Positions 11,319-22,492 of a stretch of 64,000 nucleotides of DNA are shown in pieces. Every line of letters begins with the position of its first letter. Position 1 is the stretch's first letter. The stretch comes from Luzula sylvatica (lineage: Eukaryota > Streptophyta > Magnoliopsida > Poales > Juncaceae), in contig OX326956.1 in the NCBI GenBank assembly GCA_946800325.1, positions 50,391,052 to 50,455,051 on the forward strand, written 5' to 3'. The position numbers were made by a program, and so were the translations under genes. The notes below the pieces were generated by a model. The model ran no database searches. It was not told where the DNA came from and worked only from the letters and a program-made list of their open reading frames with translations.

Positions 11319-11895
11319 TTAATAATAGTAATGAATATTATAATTAAAATGGGGGATTTGCATATTTATAAAAAATAAAAATATCATATTAATGGTTCGA
11401 AAAATTAAAATACCTTAGTTATCCTTCCAAAAATTAAAAATATCATTCTTTATTCTTGAAAATTTTCGAAAATATAATAAAAATAAAAAAGTGCGTTTAC
11501 ATCTTTACCCTTCCAAAAATCCAGAATATCATTTTTATCCTTGAAAACTTAGAAAATACAAAATAATAGTAACAATAATAATAATAAAATAAGAAGAGAT
11601 ATTTAAATGTTTACCGTCCTAAAAAACCAAAATATCATAATTATCATTCGAGGAAAAAAAATCATATTTTGCCCATCGAAAATTCAGAATATCATTTTTA
11701 CTCTTGAAAAGCCTAGAAAATATGAGAAATATTCAAATTAATAATATTAATAATAATAATAATTTACATATTTGCAAGTTTTGCTGTAATATATAAAAAA
11801 ATTAAGAATTCCAATTCCAATGTACATCATGAAAAGAAAAGAAAAAGGAAAAAGGTCTAAAATACAAATATGTTAATTAAAAAAAAAAACCAATT
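10781..11895. repeat. AT-rich non-coding DNA with an (AAT)n/(ATT)n microsatellite at 11252-11332
   Basis: The trinucleotide run switches from TAA to TTA repeats in its middle, so the block is a palindrome that could extrude a cruciform. Around it, short motifs such as AAAATATCAT and CTTGAAAA recur every 60-100 bp (11,380-11,720), which suggests a decayed minisatellite. No gene is seen. Confidence 0.6.
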
Positions 11896-12082
11896 CTACT
11901 ATTCACCTCAAATTCTCCCCAACATCCTCTATTCACGAATTAGTGATTAATCACCATAATAATTAACAAAAACATACTTCATTAACAATTAATTAATATT
12001 TATTATTAATTGTTAATACAAAATGGAGTGATTCATGATATATAGGATGTTGGGGAGAATTTGAGGGGCATAGTAAATGAGC
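11895..12082. mobile_element. Hairpin MITE with about 45-bp inverted ends
   Basis: The left end (CTACTATTCACCTCAAATTC, then TCCCCAACATCCT) and the right end (AGGATGTTGGGGAGAATTTG, then AGGGGCATAGTA) are inverted copies with a few mismatches. The centre holds a second palindrome around AATTAATATTTATTATTAATT. The element is about 190 bp and has no coding capacity. The superfamily was not determined. Confidence 0.65.
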
Positions 12083-12732
12083 TAAAACAAAATCAGGTCT
12101 AAATTGCAAAAGTACCAAACTCCTCTCCTCTCAGAACTCCCAACCTCGACGAAGAACAAACTAAACCCTCCCTTCTCTAATCCGTAAACCCTCGGCTAAA
12201 TCACCAAAAGATCTTTGAAAGAACATGCGATTTGACAACCAAATCTATCATATATTCCACAAACATAATCCTTCCAACTCTACTCAAGCACAATGACGAA
12301 GCATGTGGAACTACGACCTCACCGAGGTCCGACCCTCTCTCTATAAGAAGATCCTTGTCCCCATTGCTACTAAGATTTGTATACTGCAACTCTCTGTCAG
12401 TGTCAAAACTGGATATTACTTCAAATTTGGTATTTTTTCAGTTCAAATTGGGCGAACCTCTGACCACAAGAAAGTAAACAATGTCAGGATTTCTGCAGAA
12501 GGTATCAAATTTCTTCTTCATTTATCATTCATTCATGTATGTTATGAACTGTTCTTTCATTTCCTGATCATAAATTGTATCCCAACTTCATTCTCTGCTA
12601 ATATGATGCAATTATTCTTTTTTTCTCAGTCTATCAACTGTATTGAGGAATACATAAAAATAATTTTAAAGAATTGATTTCACAATGAAAAATTTTCTAA
12701 ATTTTCATGTGCCAAGAAACTGAAAATGTAAG
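12083..12732. other. Unassigned region with a 124-codon open frame (12303-12677, plus)
   Basis: A frame starting MWNYDLTEVRPSLYKKILVP is open for 124 codons, and its first 60 or so residues look protein-like. No domain is recognised and no splice partner is found. The upstream CT-rich stretch (12,120-12,180) resembles a plant 5' UTR. This may be a captured or decayed gene fragment. I do not assign a function. Confidence 0.25.
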
Positions 12733-12858
12733 GAGTTTCAGGCCAGTTCTTTCTCCGGCCAGTTCTTTGAAGCGATTCTTGAAGCGAGTTTCAGGCCAGT
12801 TCTTTCTCCGGCCAGTTCTTTGAAGCGATTCTTGAAGCGAGTTTCAGGCCAGTTCTCA
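12733..12858. repeat. 53-bp tandem repeat, about 2.4 copies
   Basis: The unit begins GAGTTTCAGGCCAGTTCTTT and carries an internal GGCCAGTTCTTT repeat and CGATTCTTGAAGC. Two copies appear identical and a third is partial, ending at TTTCAGGCCAGTTCT. The exactness suggests recent duplication. Confidence 0.85.
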
Positions 12859-14045
12859 AAATTGTATGAACTTATTGATATATATATAATAACAATGGAA
12901 GTAGGACTTAAGAGCCTACTCTATTTTCTTCAAAAAAAAAAAATCAACTGTATTGAGTCTAACAATTGTTTCATTCCTCAGTTGTGGACAAATACAGTCA
13001 TTGCTATTCTTCTCTATTGACACGAACACCGACATGTGGATACACATTTATACAACATATGCTTACGAGTGACATTTATACACATTTATAGCATAAACAA
13101 AGGCATGTTTAGGGACAGACCAATATTCGGTAAGAAATTAAAAATATCACATTATTTATAAATTAATAAACAAAAGATAGTTAAATTAAATAGTTCTAAC
13201 ATTTTTTAATAGATGTTATTGGCCAAATAACGAGGATAGGACCAATTCAACAAGTTCGATGAAGTGACGAGATGGTTAATGTGCGTGAATAGATCTTTCA
13301 AACGAGAGGTACGACTTGTAAAATTTCGATAATATTTTCGAACTATATCTGAAAAAATATGTTCACAAAAAACTGATTTAGTTGAACTCAATTGACTTTA
13401 TCTTTCATCAGAGGTAAAACAATTCGAGTATTCATTTAGGGCAAATACAACGAAGAAATTGATGAAGGTGATATTACCTGTTGTAGCCGCATTTAGCTCA
13501 CTGCAGCTCTAACAACTTAATGGATACATGTTATTTAAGAAAATGCAAAAAAAAATATCTATTTACAATCTTATATTGAACTAATTTTCTGGTCTTATTT
13601 TCCAATTCTTTCTTTTTCTTTTTCCAGGCTTATTTCTCAAAACATATTCTTGAACAAAGATATTATTTGATGCGTAGATTCCATTTATTGCGGCCATGAA
13701 CACAAGGTATGCAAATTAAATTTACACATTCTGCCAAAACCATATGTACTGTCAATATTATATAATCTAATTTGATTTTGTCAATGCTAGACTTAATCCA
13801 TTCCCACTGCAAAGTGAAAGTACTCAACAGGCACGAGGGCACCCTCGGGGACCAGTTATTGTACTGACTTTGCAAGAATTACTCGGTATGACTTGGAGAA
13901 GGTATAAAATATGAAAATACCAACTAATTATTTCCTACGAATAAAATCCTTTTTTTCGTTTACATGAGATTTGACATATTCGAGCTCAAAATTACAATTT
14001 CAAAAAATTATTAGTGTTTTTCAAACTACAGTTTCAAAAAAATTT
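12859..14045. other. Non-coding spacer, no gene recognised
   Basis: The region is AT-rich with only short spurious frames. No conserved domain, RNA gene or clear repeat boundary was recognised. Confidence 0.4.
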
Positions 14046-15395
14046 AGGGGCCGTTTGGCAAGCGGAATTAGTAGAGTGGAATCGGATTATAAGGTGGAGG
14101 AGTAAAAAATTCTGGAATTAGTAATTCCACAGTTTGTGTGGATGTCCGAATTATAAGATGCTGGAAAATATAATTCTTTGTTTGGTTGGTCACAAAAATT
14201 TGGAATTTTGTTATTAAAAATGTAGAAATAATATTTCATTAAAATTGATAAAGAATAATAATATTATTGTAATATTATTATTGTAATATTAGTTAGATAA
14301 AAACATATTATTATAATTATAATATAACATTATTTCAATATAAAATTATAACAATATTATTATATAAAATTCTATTATATTGTTATATTTTATAAGTAAT
14401 TATGAAAATACTGGAATTTAGTTAATAATTTTAATATAATTACTATAATATTAGGAATTATATAGAAAATAATATAAAATATTAACTGTACTTTTATATT
14501 ATTATATTATATCTATTAATATATATTATTATTAAAATAATTATTTTATTATTTCAATATAAGTTCTATAATATTATAAATTGTATAATAATAATTTGAA
14601 AATATTAAATGTACTTCTATATTATTATAATATTATAATTTATCTAATCATATATAATGTAAGTAATATTATTGTTTTAATATATTTATTATAATATTAG
14701 CAATTATATAATAATAATATTAAATATAAAAGAAATACACTTTTATATTATTATAATGTTATATTTTATCTATTAATATATATTATAATTAAAATAATTA
14801 GCATGTTATTTTAATATAATTACTATAATATTAATAATTATATTATAATAAAAAAATATATATTAAATTTACTTTTATATTTATCTATTAATATATATCT
14901 TATTATTAAAATTATTATTTTAATATTTTAATATAATTACTATAATATTTGCAATTACCTAATAATAATATTATAATAATAATTAAAAAATGTTAAATGT
15001 ACGTCTATATTATTAAAATTTTATATTTTATCTATTAATATATATTATAGTTAAAATAATTATTTTATTATAATATTAATTATATTTATTAATTATTAAT
15101 TATATTATGATAAAATAATTATTTATCCATATATTAATATAATATAATATTAGTTATATTGATTAATACTTATGAAATTATCATAATATTAATTAAATTA
15201 ATTTAATAATTAGATGAAGATGCTCCACTTTGACACTCCAACTTTTATTGGAATTACAATTTGCAAGAAAAATGGAATTATGATATGCTCCACCATCTAA
15301 TTCTTTCCATAATTCTTTGTGCCAAACAAAGAATTTGCATTATTGGAATTTTAAGATTCAATTTCATCCCTAATTCCATGCATCCAAACACCAGT
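14046..15395. mobile_element. TIR element (GGGGCCGTTTGG...CCAAACACC) with AT-rich interior
   Basis: The left end AGGGGCCGTTTGGCAAGCGG and the right end CATGCATCCAAACACC are inverted, and sub-terminal segments also pair (GGAATTAGTAATTCC-like on the left, TCTAATTC...AATTCC on the right). The same ends delimit the shorter element at 22,147-22,492. The 1.2-kb interior is almost pure A/T, built from degenerate TATTATAATATTA units, and has no open frame. It is non-autonomous. The ends resemble both PIF/Harbinger and hAT MITEs, and I could not confirm a target site duplication. Confidence 0.6.
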
Positions 15396-16599
15396 ATTTT
15401 TAAGTCTAATTATTAGTGCATAATTACATTAGTGATTTTTAAGTCTGATTATTAGTGCTTTTAAAATTACAATTTCAAAAAATTGTACATAATACTAAGT
15501 AGGTTATAATTGTATTTTTAGTCCAAAAACTTTGATGTTATTCTTTCCAAAAATTAATAAAAATGAAAAATATAAATTTACCAAACACAAATAACTTCTT
15601 AAACTTGTAAACTTGTAAACTTGTTTTTTTCAATAATATACATAAAAGATAAAAATTTACCTAACACAAATAGCATATGTTATGCCGATACTTCGAAAAT
15701 CATGTTGTATCGCATCGGATACTAATACTTGTAGGATACGTATTAGATATTCCGTGGGGCGTATCTGAATATTTTATTTTAAAATAATAACAGATATTTT
15801 TTGAATACTTTCGGATACTTGCAGGATACTGCAAACGTATCAATATATTGAAATTAAATGTTTATTATATTTAGTTATTTATTTATATCTATTACTCGTT
15901 TATTTTGATTCCATATATGATAATTTTGTTTTTCAAGTATATATGTTACATCAATCATATGATATCTAATAAAAAATACATAATATATAAATTATAGTTA
16001 ATAAAGCAATAAAATATTACATGTAATAGACGTATCTTATCCTATGTTTTTTTTAAAAATTGTCTATTGTCGTATCAGTATCGTGTCGTGTCAGATACGA
16101 TACTTGTATGATTTGTATCCGTGCAACATAACAAATAACTTCTTAAACTTTAAATATGTATCTATAATATTATTCTTATTTTTAAATATGTAAATTTAAA
16201 AATATCATATTATATTAAATAAATTTTTAATTGTGTTGTTTAGTTAGTTTTTTATTAGTTTTTAATTGTTCTATGTTAACGTTGTGGACCATCACTACAA
16301 GATAATTTTGTTCATAATTTTAAATATTTAATGTAACATCATGTACAAGTGAACTATATTTTTGTTGTATGGTTTGCTCCTTCTAGGTTTATTATTGCTT
16401 GAACTGTTCCGAATAACAATGAAATAATGTTGTCATTTTTTTTTCTAAAAATATAATTGTGTCTCAAATATAATTATAACCTTGTACTATAATATATGTA
16501 TTAATCATAAAATTTAGAGATAATCATACTTAGATGAGTTATAAAATATGATGATCTCAATATAGTATGATATAATTCTATTTTAAAATGATATTGGCT
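15396..16599. other. Non-coding AT-rich DNA with a GATACGATAC-type repeat (15,680-16,130)
   Basis: Between 15,690 and 16,110 the motifs CGGATACTAATACTTG, GGATACGTATTAG and GTCAGATACGATACTTGTATG recur. A similar GATACGATACGGATATGATG block occurs at 52,520-52,610. This points to one dispersed repeat family represented at both ends of the window. No gene is seen. Confidence 0.45.
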
Positions 16600-16680
16600 T
16601 TGGCATAATACAAAATATGTTCATATTAAAATGAAAAATATAATTATCATGTTCGTCGTGTAGCGCGGGTATTATTCTAG
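16600..16680 (+). mobile_element. Helitron-like 3' terminus, plus orientation, copy 3
   Basis: CGTCGTGTAGCGCGGGTATT precedes CTAG at 16677-16680, followed by T. The reverse complement of this end matches the termini at 583 and 10,310, including the sub-terminal TAATTATATTTT...AATATGAAC-like segment. The element therefore extends leftwards from 16,680. Its 5' end was not found. Confidence 0.5.
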
Positions 16681-18504
16681 TAATTCTCAAGTTCCTAGTA
16701 TTTCTCAAGTTACTAGTTTCGTTACTTGGGAAATAAATGGTACATATTCGATTTTTTTCCATATCATGTCCCTGTGAGAAATTTTACTTCGCGGACATAT
16801 CCTTTATATCATAATTTACACATTAAATTAACATGGTAATTAACTAGAAATATATAATTAATAATTAATTACTATTAATTTAAAAAATTAATTATATTTT
16901 AGTTAATTGTTAATTTTATAACATGTGTTAATTAACCTGTTATAGTCTCTTGGCCAAATTCCATGCGTCCTCTACAAAGTCTCGTAGTATACCCCTGCAA
17001 AACGTGAAATATTCTGACAAAATAACTAAAATTTAATGAATGTCCTTTTTGTTAGATTTCGATTAGTTATCTCTTACGATTACTGCTAATTTTTGCTTTT
17101 CCAATTTTACCCTCTTATATAAATAAAAAATAAAATTTAAGTCGGAAAAATCGAAAAAACACAAATTAACACTAATTCAAGGAATAATTAACCGAAATCT
17201 AACAAAAATGACATTCATGAAATTATAATAGTTTTGTAAAGATATTCATCGTATTTCAAATTTTGCATGGATTTTGTAGGAATACATATGAAATTTGGTC
17301 TAGTCTGTTTCCCTGATTATTATGCTCATGTTATTTCAATCTCGTTTTGGGAGGTGCATATCAGTAGTATACAAGGGACCATGTGCTTATGAGAATTTGC
17401 AAGGAGGAGACGAGGGCCATGTGCTTATGACTTTTGACGATAAAATAAAAATAAGAGGTCATTTACTACGCCTCTCAAGTCTCACTTATATATTATTTAT
17501 GAATAATTAATCAATACCACATAATAACATGTTAATTAACTTATTAATTATGTAATATATTTTAATTGACATATTAATTAATAATTTCCCAAACAATTAC
17601 AACCAAAATATAATTTCCCGAACAATTACAACCAAAATGATTAGCATATGCATGACTTGGATGTCTTCTCAAATTTTCCTTTCATAATTTTTTTTTGAAA
17701 TCATTTCGAGCTCAAATCATGGAAAGATGTTAGTTTAAACATGCATAATTCCAGAAAGGAGAGCACATGGCTATACCAACCTCACAAATATTTAATAATG
17801 CATAAATTCAGGATAATCAACTTGCAAAAAATAAATAACAAATCTCCATAATTTATGCATGATTTATCTCACATAAGACCAAACGAGATCATTTTTCTAA
17901 CAAAATTTTAGACCATTATTTCCAAACCTATGTTTGACTTTGGTAATGTGTATTCATATTTAAAGCAAATTTCGAAGTTTCTATCCAAAATGATTTGTAT
18001 TTTTAAAAACTATCCCAAATGCATTGAAATAAATTATGTCAAGGAAATAGAACAATTAATTGTCAGAAATTCAAAATTACATGTCTCATAAAATACAATC
18101 CATGACAATATCAATACACACCTTCAAGAATTCAAAGTATCATATGAAAAAACAATTAAAAGACAAAAAAAATACAATATAATCAAAGAAACAATTCCAC
18201 AGAATTGTCTAGCTGAATCCCAAACTCTATACATTCTATAATTTTACTCTGCATCTACCGTTCTCTTTTTCTTTTTTCTTTTTCACATCCATTTATTCAC
18301 AAATGAAATATTTTGTTCCACAAAAAAAATTTATCGGTACCTCCTTTCTGTTAATTCGATCGAATTTCTGAACCCTCAAGCAGAAAGGTAGGATGTAGGA
18401 AACCAAAATGAACGATGATATAACATAGAAAATTTACGCACAATGACAAATCAAACAAGTATCGACCACTTCGGTGAAGCGAAGAATGAAAGTGCTCGGA
18501 AGAA
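16681..18504. other. Intergenic spacer and 3' flank of the first LRX gene
   Basis: AT-rich DNA with only spurious short frames. A short direct repeat (AATTTCCCxAACAATTACAAC, about 17,582 and 17,616) is the only structure noticed. The stretch 18,180-18,504 is probably the 3' UTR and terminator of the LRX gene on the minus strand. Confidence 0.4.
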
Positions 18505-20628
18505 TTAATAAGAGGGCGGTGCAGGAGGAGATTTCTTTTGCACGGGTGGTGGAGGAGATCCGTAGTGCCATACTGGAATTGTAAGTGGAGGTGGCGGAGG
18601 AGACCCGTAGTGCCATACTGGAATTGTAAGTGGAGGTGGCGGAGGAGACCCGTAGTGCCAGACTGGAATTGTAAGTGGAGGTGGTGGAGGAGATAGATAT
18701 CGATCTTCTGGTGATACTTCTGAGTAAGGCGGTGGAGGTGGAGACAGATACCGATCTTCTGGCGATACTTCTGAGCGAGGCGGCGGAGGTGGAGACAGAT
18801 ACCGGTCTTCTGGCGATACTTCTGAGCGAGGCGGCGGAGGTGGAGACAGATACCGCTTTGCTGGTGGGGGTGGAGAAGGTGACGGGGGAGGTGGAGAAGG
18901 CGGAGGAGGAGAAGGTGGAGGTGGTGAAGGTGGAGGTGGAGAGGGTGGTGGTGGGGAGGGCGGAGGAGGAGATGGTGGAGGAGGTGAAGGTGAAGGTGGA
19001 GGCGGAGATGGTGGAGGAGGTGAAGGTGGAGGCGGAGATGGTGGAGGAGGAGATGGTGGAGGAGGTGAAGGTGAAGGTGGAGGCGGAGATGGTGGAGGAG
19101 GTGAAGGTGGAGGCGGAGATGGGGGAGGAGGAGATGGTGGAGGAGGGGAAGGTGGAGGCGGAGATGGTGGAGGAGGTGAAGGTGAAGGTGGAGGCGGAGA
19201 GGGTGGAGGAGGTGAAGGTGGAGGCGGAGATGGTGGAGGAGGAGATGGGGGAGGAGGTGAAGGTGGGGGAGGAGATGGTGGTGGTGGAGAGGGTGGTGGA
19301 GGAGATGGTGGAGGCGGTGAAGGTGGTGGTGGAGAAGGTGATGGTGGAGGTGGAGATGGAGGTGGAGGAGAAGGTGGTGGAGGAGAAGGTGGAGGTGGTG
19401 ATGGTGGCGGAGGTGGTGGCGAAGGCAATACAAACTTCTTACATTGGAATGAATCACAATCAACATGATAAGATTTAAATGAATCACATTGCTTGGATGA
19501 TCGTTGTTTCGGGCGCCATGGAATGCAATTTCTCCGATCATTTGTGGATGAGAGATCCAAGCATGCAGGAGGTTCACTCGTGAAGAAGTTATACGAGTAT
19601 GTGAAATTCTTAAGGTTAGGTAGATGACAGATGGATTCGGGTATGTCCCCCGATAGCATGTTGTGCGCAATATCGAGCTGCTCGATTTTCTCAAGCCCGT
19701 CAAAGATCTCAGGAAGTGGGCCCACTAGCTTATTAAAGGATATATCGAGCACCGTAAGAGATTTGAGTAATCCAAGTTCGGGCGGAATGCAAGAGTTGAG
19801 GCCATTGTTCATGAGGATTATCTCATTAAGCGTTTTGGACATGTTGGCAATACTCGCTGGTAGACAACCACTGAATTTATTATTGGCAAGCACAAGAACC
19901 GACACCGGCGAGTTGCCGATGTTATCCGGTATTTGGAACTGAAATCTGTTGCTATTTATGAATAATGCGTCGAGTGGTAAGTCAAATATTTCCTTAGGCA
20001 CAGCTCCCTCAAACTCATTGTATCTTATGTCGAGGAACTTGAGGGAAGGGAGTTTTAGGAGGACCTCGGGAAATTTACCTTCAAATCTGTTGTTGCTGAT
20101 GTCGAGCTCGTGGAGTAAAACGAGTTGCTCGAACTTGTGGGGCAATGTACCGCAAAACCGATTCGAGTTGACATGGAACAGGGACAAGTCAACAAGAAGC
20201 CCCAGCTCCTCTGGGAGGTATCCAGCAATGTCACCGTGGTTTAGGTCAATGCCAGCAACCACAGTGAGGTACGGGTCATATGGGGCTGGCGCACAATACA
20301 CATTCGAGTAATTACACACGGCCGGGCCAACCCAGTTGGCCGTCATGTTGTACGGGTCCGACAAGATGGCATGTTTCCATGCTTGTAGAGCAATGTAGGC
20401 GTCCTTCTGGTGCGAGTTAGCGAATTGATAGCTGGGGTCCACGTATACGTACTCCCCTCTATCGCCATGTTCATCGAGATAGTAAAGAAGTTGTCGGCGC
20501 CGGATAAATCCAGCATCGGCATCGGTTAATCCGTGACCGACAAACGCAGAAGCAGAAGGAATGACCAACACAAGAATGAAAAGGAGGATAGAAGAAGAGA
20601 ACGAGGGTTCTGTTTTGTTTTTCCTCAT
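18505..20628 (-). CDS. Leucine-rich repeat extensin (LRX), long proline-rich tail
   Basis: Single exon, 707 aa from the ATG at 20628. An in-frame ATG 26 codons upstream (20706) is less likely, because MRKNKTEPSF followed by a hydrophobic stretch gives a clean signal peptide. The order is signal peptide (about 1-28); an N-terminal region with DAYIALQAWKHAILSDPYN and CNYSNVYC; about ten LRRs (LTVVAGIDLNHGDIAGYLPE onwards); a cysteine-rich hinge (RRNCIPWRPKQRSSKQCDSF); and about 300 residues of SPPPP repeats broken at intervals by SPSPPPP. The tail ends with three EVSPEDRYLSPPPPP-type units and three IPVWHYGSPPPPP units. LRX proteins anchor in the cell wall through the extensin part, while the LRR part binds RALF peptides and works with FERONIA-type kinases. 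It is closest to the LRX gene at 34,422. The SPPPP array could be mis-sized by assembly. Confidence 0.95.
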   Translation of the reverse strand: MRKNKTEPSFSSSILLFILVLVIPSASAFVGHGLTDADAGFIRRRQLLYYLDEHGDRGEYVYVDPSYQFANSHQKDAYIALQAWKHAILSDPYNMTANWVGPAVCNYSNVYCAPAPYDPYLTVVAGIDLNHGDIAGYLPEELGLLVDLSLFHVNSNRFCGTLPHKFEQLVLLHELDISNNRFEGKFPEVLLKLPSLKFLDIRYNEFEGAVPKEIFDLPLDALFINSNRFQFQIPDNIGNSPVSVLVLANNKFSGCLPASIANMSKTLNEIILMNNGLNSCIPPELGLLKSLTVLDISFNKLVGPLPEIFDGLEKIEQLDIAHNMLSGDIPESICHLPNLKNFTYSYNFFTSEPPACLDLSSTNDRRNCIPWRPKQRSSKQCDSFKSYHVDCDSFQCKKFVLPSPPPPPPSPPPPSPPPPSPPPPSPPPPSPSPPPPSPPPPSPPPPSPPPPSPPPPSPPPPSPPPPSPPPPSPPPPSPPPPSPSPPPPSPPPPSPPPPSPPPPSPPPPSPPPPSPPPPSPSPPPPSPPPPSPPPPSPPPPSPPPPSPSPPPPSPPPPSPPPPSPPPPSPPPPSPPPPSPPPPSPSPPPPAKRYLSPPPPPRSEVSPEDRYLSPPPPPRSEVSPEDRYLSPPPPPYSEVSPEDRYLSPPPPPLTIPVWHYGSPPPPPLTIPVWHYGSPPPPPLTIPVWHYGSPPPPVQKKSPPAPPSY

Positions 20629-22146
20629 TATCTCATTGTTCTTGAGATGAATGAGAGTTGGATGAATAGAGGAGATAAGTAAGGAGAGGGGCTTATCCTT
20701 TTGCAATGAGAGGGAGAAGAAGAATGAGGAACTATGGAAATAAACGAGAGGGGACAGCTATATCACAGCTCAAAGCCCTACTCTACCGAGAATAAACTAA
20801 TCCCTGATGGACGGTTTAGATGCTAGCTGGAATAAATAAATTGTAATGAAAATTCAAAAACTAGGAGTTGAGCTCCATTACTTGGTATATAATAATTGTA
20901 TACGAGATATAACTCAAGAAGTCTTGATTGAGTTGGTTTATTCAAACATTAGGAAAAATGAAAGATTGGAATTATCAATGAAGGGGAATAAAATTTGGAA
21001 TAAAGACCAGAATTGGGAGGGCCCAAGAGAACGTGCATGCATATTACGTGTTTAGTGGGAAACCACTAATGATAGGCCGTTTATTCTTCCTTTTCCTATG
21101 ATTTTTAGATTATTTTTTTCTTTTATCACCGACGACTAATTATTATTAAAATAAGTTTGTTAATTATTTTGTGTTGTTCATGTTGTATATTCTTCAAAAA
21201 AATTAGTACAAATAAATACGTGTATTTTTGTATAAAATTAATACAATTACTGAAATATTAGTAAATAAAAAAGCTTTTTGTTTTATGTTTTTGCAACAAT
21301 CGTATATAAATTATTCAAACGAATAAGGCAGGATTTAATTGAGGAGGTAACATGCTCGGATTCGAAATTTGGAATTCTTATTTTTGGTCTGAGGTGGCAG
21401 ATTTTATTCATTCTAGTGGTTAGCACCAAACTATGAAGTGACCATTTTGCCCTTAACGATACCCTGAGTTGATCTAGTTGGCGTGAGACAAATGATCTAT
21501 CATATCATACAGGGTAACGAGGGCATTACATATCAATCAAACTTAGGTCCTTAATTAGTGGATTTATGTGCTGTGCAATAATAGGTTGCTTGGGCATAAT
21601 TGCGCTTTATTTTACTTTTTCGGTATTGGTATTATTTCACGGTGAGAAAACACAGTAGTATTACGGAATATCAACTAATACTCTAATAGAAATGTATGTA
21701 GGTTTGTCCATCTATTCAATAATAAAAGTGCTAATTTGACATTAAAATCGATCGCAAACGCATGATCTACATGAAATATTTTGGGCGTCGAATCCACAAG
21801 GAGGTTACGGTGGGGTACAGGTTAATTAGGTAAAATTCGTGACGATCCAGACTAATCAGAATTTGAGGATTTTTTCGTACAAACAGAAGTAAAAGAAGAA
21901 GAAAAAAGATTTTATCGTCTTCGGGCGCGGATCCTTGTGAAGAAGGGATGTGCGAGTCCTTGAAGCAGAGAGAGGTCTAGAAGTATGGCCCGGTGCATCT
22001 AGTGATTCTGAACTTCGTTCTAAGATAGACTGGTTAATCCTTACGGGTTTGAGAGGGAGGCAGCCGGGCTTGCCCAAACCTCTTGCGTCAGCACATATTG
22101 ATAGATGCATTGTTTAATTTGTTGTTCATGCTGGTTTCTTCGTTTA
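20629..22146. other. 5' flank of the first LRX gene and intergenic spacer
   Basis: The promoter of the minus-strand LRX gene must lie from 20,629 rightwards; no unambiguous TATA box was found. At 21,880-22,110 the sequence is less AT-rich and gives short frames on both strands, but no recognised product. A 24-bp segment at about 22,014 (TCGTTCTAAGATAGACTGGT and four more bases) recurs inside the next element at about 22,279. Confidence 0.4.
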
Positions 22147-22492
22147 GGGGCTGTTTGGCAAACGGAATTAGTAGAGTGTAATCGGATTATAAGGTGGAGG
22201 AGTAAAAAGTTCTGAAATTAATAAAAAATTATGGAATTATTGTAATGTTAACAAAAATGGAATTAATAAAAAAACCTCGTTCTAAGATAGACTGGTTAAT
22301 ACAATTATGATAAAATTATAATATTAATTATGGTTTTAATAATTAGAGGAATATGATTCACTTTGACACTCCAATTTTTATTGGAATTAAAATTTACCAT
22401 AAATATGGAATAATGAGATGTTTCACCATCTAATTTCATTTCTAATTCTAAATGTCAAACAAAAAATTAATATCATGCATCCAAACACCCCC
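22147..22492. mobile_element. 346-bp MITE sharing ends with the element at 14,046
   Basis: It starts GGGGCTGTTTGGCAAACGGA and ends CATGCATCCAAACACCCCC; the terminal 12 bp are inverted with one mismatch. The flanks are TTTA on the left and TAAA on the right. The left subterminal 60 bp are almost identical to the element at 14,046. Inside is a 24-bp copy of flanking DNA from about 22,014, which is unusual for a simple deletion derivative. Confidence 0.65.

Noticed and set aside
18351..19703. Long His/Leu-rich open frames on the minus strand and a Val/Glu-rich frame on the plus strand (18675-19478)
   Set aside because: They are alternative-frame readings of the SPPPP repeat DNA of the LRX gene. 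The composition is an artefact of the repeat, and there is no domain.
21856..22110. 84-codon minus-strand frame and plus-strand frames in the same GC-richer patch
   Set aside because: No recognisable domain, splice context or repeat family. Kept only as an unassigned region.
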